A stretch of 17,399 nt of DNA from Thermoplasmatota archaeon (GTDB taxonomy: Archaea > Thermoplasmatota > Thermoplasmata > Thermoplasmatales > GCA-001856825), in assembly GCA_023379555.1 (NCBI GenBank), contig JAMCQR010000046.1, positions 1 through 17,399 of the forward strand, given 5' to 3'. Below are positions 1-7,624 of this stretch, one piece after another (position 1 is the stretch's first letter; each line of letters begins with the position of its first letter). Below the pieces are notes generated by a model. The model ran no database searches and was not told the origin of the DNA. It was given only the letters and a program-made list of their open reading frames with translations. The translations under genes and the position numbers were made by a program.

Positions 1-1144
1 TCTTTGTAACTGTCTCTGATGATCTGATGTCCTTCGCATTCTTTATACCATTGACGACAAACCCCAAGAGTTTATTCCTGGTGGACTCCAGTCCCTTCTT
101 TATCTGGGCTTTGTTCTCCCTGTTATAGGGCTTCTTCTCGAAATACTTCATCTCCTCTTCTATGACCTTGTTCGAATAATCGTATATTCTCTTGAGAAAC
201 TCTTCTCTGTCGACATTCATGATCTTCTGTGAGAATTTCTCAAATTCGTCGTTCACAATCTTGAGACTCCTGGTAGCATAATCCCCGGCTTCATCGTTGT
301 TGGCAGATATTGTCCTGGACAGGAGTTCCATGTTCACCAGCTTTACTGAATCTGGTAACTCTTGTGATACGTTCGGCGGGACCCCCAGATCAAGCACCGT
401 CTTGATCTTCGAGTTCATTACATCCTTTCTTTCGAGTATTATCTCCGCAGACTTGGTTGCTGTAATAATCACGTCATACGACTTCCACTTCTTCTTGTCG
501 AAGTCTTCTATTCTGACACCGAACGCCTTTGAGATCTCCTTCGCCCTTTCAGTGGATCTATTACTGATGGAGAATGGAATTCCCTTTCTAGATAGGAAAC
601 TTGACACCTGAGTACCTAGGTCGCCGGCTCCGATAACGAGGACCTTCTGTCCTGGCAAGATCTTTATCTGGTCGAGGGCCTCACCAGCAACGCTTCTAGC
701 CCTCTTTCCGTTCCCATTTTCTCTCCTTGCCTTCCTACCAATTTCGAGAGACTTCTTGAGGAGCTCATTCAGATTTGCACCTGAGAATCCCTTTCTTTTG
801 GATACTTCCCATGCGTCCCTCACCTGGCCAAGGATCTCGTTTTCACCGATGACCATTGAATCCATTCCCGCTGAGACCAAGAATAGATGTTTTATTGCAT
901 CCAGTCCGTGAACGACGCTGTGCTTGAGTGACTTTTCATAGATGTAATCTTCCAGAAATTCTACGGTTTCCCTGTCTCCCGGGTAGAAATATATCTCAAA
1001 CCTGTTGCAAGTCCATAAAACAAGTGCCTCTTCTATCCTCTCATTCTTCTTGATATAATCATAAACCTCGTCGATCTGTAAATCTTTTACCGACGAGAAA
1101 TAAAGAGATCCCAGGTCACCGTAAGTGACCTTTATGAGGAACAT
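1..1144 (-). CDS. hemA: Glutamyl-tRNA reductase (3' end cut by window edge)
   Basis: Reduces glutamyl-tRNA to glutamate-1-semialdehyde with NADPH, the first committed step of tetrapyrrole synthesis in the C5 pathway. I translated 381 codons from the ATG at 1144 without meeting a stop, so only a short C-terminal tail should be missing (family usually 400-450 residues). The catalytic cysteine is Cys46 in the motif TCNRFEIY. The conserved block GMDSMVIGENEILGQ lies at about 93-107, and the NADPH-binding glycine motif VIGAGDLG at about 170-177. The C-terminal third is helical and charged, as in the dimerisation domain. It is the last visible gene of the minus-strand heme operon, 50 bases after hemD. 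A GGGAGGT sequence directly abuts the ATG, which is unusually close; an in-frame TTG five codons upstream is an alternative start. Confidence 0.96.
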   Translation of the reverse strand, partial: MFLIKVTYGDLGSLYFSSVKDLQIDEVYDYIKKNERIEEALVLWTCNRFEIYFYPGDRETVEFLEDYIYEKSLKHSVVHGLDAIKHLFLVSAGMDSMVIGENEILGQVRDAWEVSKRKGFSGANLNELLKKSLEIGRKARRENGNGKRARSVAGEALDQIKILPGQKVLVIGAGDLGTQVSSFLSRKGIPFSISNRSTERAKEISKAFGVRIEDFDKKKWKSYDVIITATKSAEIILERKDVMNSKIKTVLDLGVPPNVSQELPDSVKLVNMELLSRTISANNDEAGDYATRSLKIVNDEFEKFSQKIMNVDREEFLKRIYDYSNKVIEEEMKYFEKKPYNRENKAQIKKGLESTRNKLLGFVVNGIKNAKDIRSSETVTK

Positions 1145-1194
1145 ACCTCCCTTTTCCAATTATAGCACCTTGTTCTGAAACACGGACAATATAA

Positions 1195-1845
1195 TTACCT
1201 TTTCGTGGCTAAGATTGTCACGATGGTTTCGATGTTGGGTGTGTCAAATATCTCTTTAGGCTCGTAACCTAAGGAGCGAATCTTTTTTGCTGTCGGTTTT
1301 CCGATGGCATAGATGCTCTTCTCCTTCAATTTCTCCCCCAGCCTTCTCTGCAATAGTTCGAAAGATTTTGACGACCCAACGAGTATTACGCCTGTGCGAT
1401 CCAGGATTCCATAATCTACGGACGTATTCTCTTCAATCTTGTATGCAATAATGTGCTTGACGTTTATTCCGTTCTCTTTGATCTTATCGATGAATTTTTT
1501 TGAGATGTTATCGCTCCCAACAATCGTGATAGATTTTTCTGTGCCTATCATCAATGCAGCTAACCCCTCCGTGTTCTGTTCTTGCGGTACATTGCAGTCG
1601 AGAGAAAAGATTTTTTTCAAGTAATGTGCAGTCTGTTCCCCGATACAGTAAATTCTATTGCTCCGAATCGAAACATTCGACATTCTTAGTGAAATGATTC
1701 CCCTCTTGGAAGTGAAAACAAGCACCCCCTCGATCTGGCCCAATCCGGAAAGATCTTGATAGACTATTTTCAGTACAGGTAGCTGTTCAACTCCCTTCAC
1801 TTCCCTATCCAGCGGAGCGCCAACATAAGCAATGTTATGAGCCAA
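1195..1845 (-). CDS. hemD: Uroporphyrinogen-III synthase
   Basis: Cyclises hydroxymethylbilane with inversion of ring D to give uroporphyrinogen III. The 216-residue product is a little shorter than most HemD proteins (about 240-260), but it has the expected two-lobed pattern: VFTSKRGI and YCIGEQTAHYL in the first lobe, then a VGSDN segment, and the hallmark GVILVGSSKSFELL followed by IYAIGKPTAKKIRSLGY near the C-terminus. HemD is poorly conserved in sequence, so these short motifs and the operon position between hemC and hemA are the main grounds. Its ATG overlaps the end of hemC by 11 bases, which suggests translational coupling. Confidence 0.93.
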   Translation of the reverse strand: MAHNIAYVGAPLDREVKGVEQLPVLKIVYQDLSGLGQIEGVLVFTSKRGIISLRMSNVSIRSNRIYCIGEQTAHYLKKIFSLDCNVPQEQNTEGLAALMIGTEKSITIVGSDNISKKFIDKIKENGINVKHIIAYKIEENTSVDYGILDRTGVILVGSSKSFELLQRRLGEKLKEKSIYAIGKPTAKKIRSLGYEPKEIFDTPNIETIVTILATKR

Positions 1846-2680
1846 TGATATCCCTCAACTTCTTGATGTCGGATTCTTCAATGCTTTTGACGTAAGAAAA
1901 ATCGAACCTCTTTTCGTCGTTCGCGTATGCAAATTTGATCCTTTTTTCGGGGTAGATTGCTCTGATACTTGCTGCAACATTGCATCCTAGCTGTAGCCTG
2001 ACCATCAGTTCTCTTTCATTTTTGGCCTCCCAGAGTGATGCTTCGTCCTGAATTTTCTTCAACTTGTTTTCAACTTCACTTCCCTTTTCGGTAACGATTG
2101 CCACGAACCCTTGATTTGGATCTGGCGGGCAAATATCTTCGCTTATAATTTCACCCATCGGACTAATATCTAGTCTATCAAGAGCGGCCTTTGCGACTAC
2201 TATTGAATCGACTTCCCCGTTCTCCCACTTCCTTATCCTTGTGTCAATATTACCTCTGATATTGACGAATCTGAGATTCCTGTTATAGAGGTTAAGGAAT
2301 GACTTCCTTCTGATAGAGCTTGAACCTGTCGTCCCGGCGAAATACTTGAGAGATTCTCTTGAAATGAAATAGTCCCTAGGATCTGCCCTCTTTGAAAAAA
2401 ATGATATGTCCAACCTGGGATCAATTTCGTTTGGAATGTCCTTAGCAGAGTGTACTGCTGCCTCCACTTCTCCATCGAGTATCATGTCATTCAACCTCCT
2501 GACGAAAATACCCTGTTCTTTCATGTCGTACAGTGGTGTTTCAGCGTCCCTTTCTCCGTGAGATTCCACGAGGAAGGGTTCAATGTCCATATCAAACGGT
2601 ACCAGTGCCTTGGATATAATGTCAAACTGTCTTAGAGCAAGTCTTGATCCACGTGTAGCGAACTTCAGCGTGCCTTCCAT
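1835..2680 (-). CDS. hemC: Hydroxymethylbilane synthase (porphobilinogen deaminase)
   Basis: Polymerises four porphobilinogen units into hydroxymethylbilane. The 281-residue protein begins with the family motif ATRGSRLALRQ (residues 8-18), has the active-site region AVHSAKDIP with the catalytic aspartate at 81, a GSSSIRRK segment at about 119-126, and NIRGNIDTR at about 140-148. Cys233 in LGCNVAASIRA is the expected attachment site of the dipyrromethane cofactor; the usual proline after this motif is replaced by alanine. Length is slightly short of the bacterial norm (about 310), mainly in the C-terminal domain. The ATG overlaps the end of hemL by 16 bases and its own end overlaps hemD, so hemL-hemC-hemD are probably co-translated. 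Confidence 0.97.
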   Translation of the reverse strand: MEGTLKFATRGSRLALRQFDIISKALVPFDMDIEPFLVESHGERDAETPLYDMKEQGIFVRRLNDMILDGEVEAAVHSAKDIPNEIDPRLDISFFSKRADPRDYFISRESLKYFAGTTGSSSIRRKSFLNLYNRNLRFVNIRGNIDTRIRKWENGEVDSIVVAKAALDRLDISPMGEIISEDICPPDPNQGFVAIVTEKGSEVENKLKKIQDEASLWEAKNERELMVRLQLGCNVAASIRAIYPEKRIKFAYANDEKRFDFSYVKSIEESDIKKLRDIIGS

Positions 2681-3852
2681 AATTTTTTCGCTTCCTCAGC
2701 CAGGAAACTGAAGGTTTCTTTCACTTCCTTTTCGTTATGTGCAAAGCTGATAAAAATCGTTTCGTCAAAAGAAGGTGCAAGGAAAATGCCTGCACTCATT
2801 GCCTTTTCAAAGAAACGGAAGTAAAGCCCTTTGTCTGATTTCATAGCGCCGACAGCGCTTTCGATTCTGCTTTTTGAGAAGAACAATGAGAGCATTCCTG
2901 TGTTTGAATTAACAGTTAAACCGGATTCTGAAAGTTCTTTGACGGCTGTCTCTGTGAGCATTTTCAGACGAGTATAGTCTCCTTTTGAAAGGATATTTAG
3001 GGTTTCAAAGCCGGCTGCAACAGAAAGGGGATTACCGGAAAATGTTCCAGCCTGGGGAAACTGGCCAGAGGGTCTTACTTTCTTCATAATATCTTCTCTT
3101 CCACCATATGCAGCGAGCGGAAGCCCCCCTCCGATTATCTTTGCGAAAGTGGCCAGGTCTGGTTCTATTTTCTTAGAGGCATAATATGGAAAGAAGCCCG
3201 TCCTGTACCCGGTGATCACCTCATCAGCAATCATCAGTGTCCCTGTTCTTTCTGTGATATCTCTCACAGATTCAAGATACCCATCATTTGGATTGATAAC
3301 TCCAATATTTCCCATTGCCGGTTCAATGATAAGACAGGCGTATTCCTTGCTTGAAAGTTTATCACTTACCGCATCAACGGAGTTGAAATGAACAGAATCA
3401 ACGAGTTCCGAGGGAAAATTGAATGGGTGAGTACCGTGATACCCACCTTCTATCTTCAAAACCTTCTTTCTCCCGGTGTGATGAATTGCAAGTCGGATAG
3501 CGTGCATTGTCGCCTCTGTTCCTGTATTGACCATTCTTAACTTATCTAGGGAAGCAGATCTGGTGAGCGTCTCGCCCAACTTAACTTCCAGTTCGGTTGG
3601 AGCCCCAAAAATGGAGCCTTGCTCAGCGACTTCCTTGATTCTTTCCACCACTCTCTCTGGGGAGTGCCCCAGAATGAGGGGACCGTATGCGAGTAAGAAA
3701 TCGATGTATTCCTTACCATCTACGTCCCAAATTTTCGAGCCTTTCCCGCGTTTAATGAACTTGGGATATGGAGGATAGAAACGTACCGGACTGTTTACTC
3801 CCTTCGGAAATACTTTCGATGCCCTCTCAAACAGCTTTTCACTCTTGCTCAG
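2665..3852 (-). CDS. hemL: Glutamate-1-semialdehyde 2,1-aminomutase, probable CTG start
   Basis: PLP enzyme converting glutamate-1-semialdehyde to 5-aminolevulinate. The first canonical start in this frame is a GTG at 3651, but the frame stays open upstream and encodes the conserved HemL N-terminus (PKGVNSPVRF and WDVDGKEYIDFLLAYGPLILGH). No ATG, GTG or TTG lies between the upstream in-frame stop and 3651. I therefore start it at CTG 3852, which overlaps the TGA of the preceding gene (CTGA) and has GGGGTG five bases upstream. That gives 395 residues. The PLP lysine is Lys238 in TFAKIIGGG; NTGTEATMHAIR and IADEVITGYRTGF are also seen. The protein lacks most of the mobile active-site loop that normally follows the YHG motif, which accounts for its short length (usual about 425). 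The operon position supports HemL over another class III aminotransferase. Confidence 0.9.
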   Translation of the reverse strand: MSKSEKLFERASKVFPKGVNSPVRFYPPYPKFIKRGKGSKIWDVDGKEYIDFLLAYGPLILGHSPERVVERIKEVAEQGSIFGAPTELEVKLGETLTRSASLDKLRMVNTGTEATMHAIRLAIHHTGRKKVLKIEGGYHGTHPFNFPSELVDSVHFNSVDAVSDKLSSKEYACLIIEPAMGNIGVINPNDGYLESVRDITERTGTLMIADEVITGYRTGFFPYYASKKIEPDLATFAKIIGGGLPLAAYGGREDIMKKVRPSGQFPQAGTFSGNPLSVAAGFETLNILSKGDYTRLKMLTETAVKELSESGLTVNSNTGMLSLFFSKSRIESAVGAMKSDKGLYFRFFEKAMSAGIFLAPSFDETIFISFAHNEKEVKETFSFLAEEAKKLWKAR

Positions 3853-4355
3853 AAAAACACCCCAGCTAAAATCTCGGCAATTAAGACTATCGCTACCATC
3901 AGACCAACAGTTATGAAGGATAGCATATGGGAAATTTTTCTCAATCTTTTCAAGTCGTCAAACTTTCCACTTTCCGCCAGTTTCGGAAACATCTTACCAT
4001 GCCAAAGATTGTTACCATAGAGTATCAGGTACATGAGTGCAACTGCAACTATCTTGACTGTGAGCACGTATCCCCACTGTTGAGTTATGGCGCCTGAGAA
4101 ATTCGTAATGTAATCTGGGCGTACGAGATACACCAAAGCTATACCTGTGAGAGTCAGGAGTATTATCACTATGTTGGTCAAGAGTGCATACTTCTTGCCC
4201 ATGATGGACATGAACCTTGTCCTCTGTTTTTCGTCAGGCATTGCTATGCTGCTGGCAGGCCAGACTATGACCCACACGAATATGGATGAACCGACAAGAA
4301 AAACCGCACTTATCACGTGAATGAACAGTAAGGTGATGAGCAATAGACCATACAT
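3849..4355 (-). CDS. Four-helix membrane protein, HemJ/CopD-like; candidate porphyrinogen oxidase
   Basis: A 168-residue integral membrane protein with four predicted helices at about 3-33, 55-78, 95-115 and 143-166. The first helix carries His13 (FIHVISAVFLVGSS) and the third begins with Lys101 (LTVKIVAVAL), with His119 and His143 near later membrane edges. HemJ, the heme-dependent protoporphyrinogen oxidase, is also a small four-helix protein with an essential histidine early in helix 1 and an essential lysine in helix 3. CopD-domain proteins have a similar outline. The gene sits in a heme operon between the radical SAM gene (12 bases upstream) and hemL (4-base overlap downstream). I infer a porphyrinogen-oxidising role, since no other oxidase is visible here. 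A heme or metal transport role is the main alternative; the family call is by eye. Confidence 0.6.
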   Translation of the reverse strand: MYGLLLITLLFIHVISAVFLVGSSIFVWVIVWPASSIAMPDEKQRTRFMSIMGKKYALLTNIVIILLTLTGIALVYLVRPDYITNFSGAITQQWGYVLTVKIVAVALMYLILYGNNLWHGKMFPKLAESGKFDDLKRLRKISHMLSFITVGLMVAIVLIAEILAGVFF

Positions 4356-4367
4356 GCTTGCGGTAAA

Positions 4368-5498
4368 TCACCTTGCGCTATTCAAAGCTTTCATGCTTTC
4401 CGGGACATACTTGCAACGTGGATCCTCCTGAAAAATGTCTTCGAAGTAGGAGTAAGCCCTGGATCTAGACCCGCCACAGATATCTGCATATTCACACGCC
4501 CCACATCTACCCTTAAAGTTCTTTGAATCCCTCAATTTGATCAGCGTCTCGTTGTTCCTGTAGATGTCGACAATTGAGTTCTCTTTCACGTTGCCAAGAT
4601 TTATAGGTAGAAACCCTGAAGGATTTACGTCTCCGTTGTGCGCAACGAAGATTATTCCTTTGCCGTCCCTCGTCTGGCTGGTGTGACCCTTTGGTCTATC
4701 ACCAGGTGTTCCTAGTAAATTAACCGTTTCTTCTATGAGTTTGTTGTACAGGGTGCCACCTTTGTATTCTTTTTTCTCACGTTCAATGAGAATTCGCCTG
4801 AAGAATGGTGCTTCTACCGTCCTTATTGAAATGCCGTATCTGGACGCAAATTCGAGATAGTTGAAAACATCTTCATATGCTTCCGTATCGAGATCCTCTC
4901 TGTCTATCCCTCTTCCTGTCTTGATCAGGGAGAATACTTCCCACGTTTTCACGTTTGTTTCGAGAAGAATTTTTAATAGTTGCGGAAGTTCGTGGACGTT
5001 TTTCTTGAAAACGGTTGTATTTATTTGGAGTGTGAAACCTTCTGAAATAATCCTGCGAGCTAATTCGACCGTTTTGTCGAACGTCCCAATATAGCCCCTC
5101 AGCCAATCGTGCGTTTCTGAAGATGCACCATCAAGACTCAGAGAAAGCGATTTCACTCCTTTACTCTTCATCATCGAAAAAGACTCCTCGTTCAATAATG
5201 GAGTTGCGCTCGGAGACATCGAGGCAGGAATGCCTAGTTCCTTGGCCCTCTGAAGAATTTGCTCTAATCCTCTCTTTTTCATGATGTCTCCTCCTGTTAG
5301 TATCAGGACAGGATAGGGAGCCCCGAATTGCTTGATCTGCTCGACAAATGATAAAGATTGATCTATGTTCATTTCATCGGGGAGGGCTTCCAAGAGAGCA
5401 GATGCCCTGCAGTGTTTGCAGGCAAGGTCGCAAGCCTTTGTCGTCTCCCAGAATATTAGAATTGGTTTTAAATTGTAATCGATAGGGCGAGGAGTCAC
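4368..5498 (-). CDS. Radical SAM/SPASM protein, AhbD-like heme synthase
   Basis: 376 residues. The radical SAM cluster motif CxxxCxxC is Cys23, Cys27 and Cys30 (ACDLACKHC), followed by the SAM-binding LTGGD at 67-71. A C-terminal cysteine set, Cys332, Cys335, Cys341 and Cys362 (CGACEYADICGGSRSRAYSY region, then DPRCKY), is typical of the AhbC/AhbD/NirJ-related radical SAM proteins with a second iron-sulfur cluster. AhbD oxidatively decarboxylates two propionates of iron-coproporphyrin III to vinyls, giving heme b. As the first gene of a heme operon divergent from hemE-hemH, this is the most likely activity. AhbC-like or porphyrin-unrelated peptide modification are less likely given context. 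Start is GTG at 5498, with a TATA box about 25 bases upstream, so the transcript appears leaderless. Confidence 0.85.
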   Translation of the reverse strand: MTPRPIDYNLKPILIFWETTKACDLACKHCRASALLEALPDEMNIDQSLSFVEQIKQFGAPYPVLILTGGDIMKKRGLEQILQRAKELGIPASMSPSATPLLNEESFSMMKSKGVKSLSLSLDGASSETHDWLRGYIGTFDKTVELARRIISEGFTLQINTTVFKKNVHELPQLLKILLETNVKTWEVFSLIKTGRGIDREDLDTEAYEDVFNYLEFASRYGISIRTVEAPFFRRILIEREKKEYKGGTLYNKLIEETVNLLGTPGDRPKGHTSQTRDGKGIIFVAHNGDVNPSGFLPINLGNVKENSIVDIYRNNETLIKLRDSKNFKGRCGACEYADICGGSRSRAYSYFEDIFQEDPRCKYVPESMKALNSAR

Positions 5499-5517
5499 TA
5501 CCGGTAAAGTTGTAAAT

Positions 5518-5527
5518 TCTATATAAT
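5518..5527 (-). promoter_or_regulatory. TATA box of the minus-strand heme operon
   Basis: On the minus strand this reads ATTATATAGA. Its centre is about 25 bases before the GTG start at 5498, the usual archaeal distance from TATA box to transcription start. This predicts an mRNA beginning at or next to the start codon; no ribosome-binding site is needed or evident. Confidence 0.65.
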
Positions 5528-5735
5528 AGGAATGTAACTTTTCAAGGATAAAATGTACCTTCCCAGTTCTGGTTTTTCAAGATCATTACATTGGCTCTCT
5601 TAATCCTACGACTTTATTTTAGGCGATGGCCAGCGAAAGTTAGAATCTGCGAATGAATATATCAGCGTCAGTCACGATTGGCACTTTTGTGACCAAACCA
5701 ATGTAGTTCCAGTTTATTGTCTGATTTCAAAACAA

Positions 5736-5743
5736 TTTATACT
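5736..5743 (+). promoter_or_regulatory. TATA box of hemE-hemH
   Basis: TTTATACT centred about 23 bases before the GTG at 5762, again consistent with a leaderless or nearly leaderless transcript. The 263-base gap between the two divergent heme transcripts (5499-5761) holds no convincing gene. It contains ACATTGG at 5588-5594 and its inverse CCAATGT at 5698-5704, which could be operator half-sites but are short enough to be chance. Confidence 0.55.
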
Positions 5744-5761
5744 CCCAGAGGTTTCAGATGA

Positions 5762-6733
5762 GTGGAACGGACGAAGAAGGTCCTCAAGATTGCTAAACTG
5801 GAACTGCAGGAAAATGCTGCCTGGTTTATGAGGCAGGCCGGCAGATTTCTCCCGGAGTATGAATCTCTAAAATTTGGAAAACCTTTTTTGGAGTTTATCA
5901 AAGATCCTGATACCGTTGAAAAGGTGTCACTTCTTCCGTTGAAATATTTCGATACCGATGCGATAGTGATCTTTACAGACATTCTACTGCCTTTCACCAA
6001 GCTGGACTACCAGCTATCTTATGAAAATGGGATTTCGGTGAAAGAGGGTAGAAGCGAGGATTTCGACTACTATGCACCTCTTTCGACAGGTTTGAAGAAA
6101 ATCTCTGAGGAAAGATCAGACAAGACAATAATTGGTGTTGTCGGCGGGCCATTCACTACACTCTCTTATCTGTACGATGGTGGAAAGAATGGATATCATA
6201 GGTCGAAGGAAGCGCTTGCAACGGAGGGTAACAGTCTATTGAAGACAATGACGGATGAAATAATTGAATTTGCAAGACTTCAGGTTCGGTCCGGTGCAGA
6301 CATGATACAGATATTTGACAGCTGGATCGGGAATGTGTCTGAAGCCTATTACGAAAAACATCTATCAGTAAATGAAAGTTATTTTGTTGAAAAGGTGAAG
6401 GAGATCGGTAAACCGGTGATTTTCTTCAGTGAAGGTTCATCACATCTTTACAGCAAACTACTCAGGCTGAAGTCTGACGTCTTTTCGATCGATTGGAGGA
6501 TGGACCTGAGTGATTTCAAACAACTTTGCGATGATTGCGTCGTCCAGGGCAATATGGATCCTTACTTGCTGGGGACAGAAGATAATTATCTCGTGAATGA
6601 AACGAGGCGGATATTGGATCAGGGGAGAGAGTTCTCAGGGCACATTTTCAACCTTGGTCATGGAGTTCCTCCCTGGGCTGACTGGAAAAAAATAGCACTC
6701 ATAACAGACACGGTGCATGGCTATGAAAGATAA
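5762..6733 (+). CDS. hemE: Uroporphyrinogen decarboxylase
   Basis: Decarboxylates the four acetate side chains of uroporphyrinogen III to give coproporphyrinogen III. The 323-residue protein has the signature FMRQAGRFLPEY at about 22-33 with the two substrate-binding arginines (24 and 28), the catalytic aspartate in IFTDILLPF (Asp73), GVVGGPFTTLSYLYDG in the middle, FDSWIG, FSEGSSH, the QGNMDP motif and a C-terminal NLGHGVPP. Start is GTG at 5762: the in-frame codon just before it is a stop, and the conserved block begins about 20 residues later as in the family. Its last 17 bases overlap hemH. HemE does not belong to the siroheme-based archaeal route, so its presence commits this locus to a coproporphyrinogen intermediate. 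Confidence 0.96.
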   Translation: MERTKKVLKIAKLELQENAAWFMRQAGRFLPEYESLKFGKPFLEFIKDPDTVEKVSLLPLKYFDTDAIVIFTDILLPFTKLDYQLSYENGISVKEGRSEDFDYYAPLSTGLKKISEERSDKTIIGVVGGPFTTLSYLYDGGKNGYHRSKEALATEGNSLLKTMTDEIIEFARLQVRSGADMIQIFDSWIGNVSEAYYEKHLSVNESYFVEKVKEIGKPVIFFSEGSSHLYSKLLRLKSDVFSIDWRMDLSDFKQLCDDCVVQGNMDPYLLGTEDNYLVNETRRILDQGREFSGHIFNLGHGVPPWADWKKIALITDTVHGYER

Positions 6734-7562
6734 GGCTGTAGTTCTGATGTACTATGGATTTCCAGAGAAGAGAGAGGAAATGCGAGATTATCTCAGAGGC
6801 ATACTTCATGGAAGGGAACCTCCTGAGTCACTGATAAGGGAAAATCTGTTCAAACTTGACGTCGTAGGAGGGGAAACTCCCTCGACAAGGATTGTTAATA
6901 GCATCAGAGACAAGTTGGAAGTAAAGTTGGAAGGGGAGGGATACAATGTTTACCTGCTATCCAAACACTACATACCCTCGATCACGGATGCATCGGATCT
7001 GGTAGGCGAAGAACAGGTCTTCGAAATACCACTATTCCCTGTATATTCAAGATTCATATTTGATGGATACTTCGAACCACTAGAATCCAGTTTGAAGAAC
7101 AGGAAATTCGTGAGAATAGAGAACATAGGATTTGACAAAGGAATTATAGAATTCTATCAAAGGAAGATAAGAGCGGAAAAGGGTTCAATTATCACATTCT
7201 CTGCACACAGCATACCCCTGGAGGGTTATGACCCATATTCTGAATCGATACAAAAAATGTCCAAGGAGATAGCAGGGGATCAGAAATTCATAAACATATA
7301 CCATAGTCAGGGACCATTTCGGCCGAAGTGGTTAACACCCCACCAGGAATATTCAATTTCTTTTGCCAAGGAAAACGGTTACAAGAAAATTGAAGTAGTC
7401 CCCATCGGGTTTATATATGACCATCTCGAGGTTCTCTACGACCTAGACTACAAATTGAAGAACGATGCGAAAAGGGATGGAATAGACTATGAAAGAGTCT
7501 CCTTGCCAAACGACTCCGACGTGGTCATAAATGCCATAGTCGATTTGATAAAAAAGTCTTGA
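6717..7562 (+). CDS. hemH: Ferrochelatase, probably coproporphyrin-specific
   Basis: Inserts ferrous iron into a porphyrin. The 281-residue product carries the catalytic histidine in TFSAHSIP (His164) and the conserved acidic region GFIYDHLEVLYDLDY (Glu238). The N-terminal strand is VVLMYYGFPEKRE; its second tyrosine (Tyr13) aligns with the iron-coordinating Tyr13 of Bacillus subtilis ferrochelatase, characteristic of coproporphyrin ferrochelatases, whereas protoporphyrin enzymes have methionine there. This fits with hemE upstream and the AhbD-like gene, so coproporphyrin III is the likely substrate. At 281 residues it is shorter than B. subtilis HemH (310). ATG 6717 and ATG 6723 are both possible; a GGTG at 6712-6715 sits at a more normal distance from the second. 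Translation is coupled to hemE by overlap. Confidence 0.94.
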   Translation: MAMKDKAVVLMYYGFPEKREEMRDYLRGILHGREPPESLIRENLFKLDVVGGETPSTRIVNSIRDKLEVKLEGEGYNVYLLSKHYIPSITDASDLVGEEQVFEIPLFPVYSRFIFDGYFEPLESSLKNRKFVRIENIGFDKGIIEFYQRKIRAEKGSIITFSAHSIPLEGYDPYSESIQKMSKEIAGDQKFINIYHSQGPFRPKWLTPHQEYSISFAKENGYKKIEVVPIGFIYDHLEVLYDLDYKLKNDAKRDGIDYERVSLPNDSDVVINAIVDLIKKS

Positions 7563-7624
7563 ACTCGATGGTGATAATCTAGGAAGCGCATTTCTCCGTT
7601 TCAACTAAAGAAACCATAAAGTAG

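Noticed and set aside
2665..3651. A 328-residue HemL starting at GTG 3651
   Set aside because: It would lose the conserved N-terminal region (VNSPVRF, DVDGKEYIDF, GPLILGH), which is encoded intact in the same frame directly upstream.
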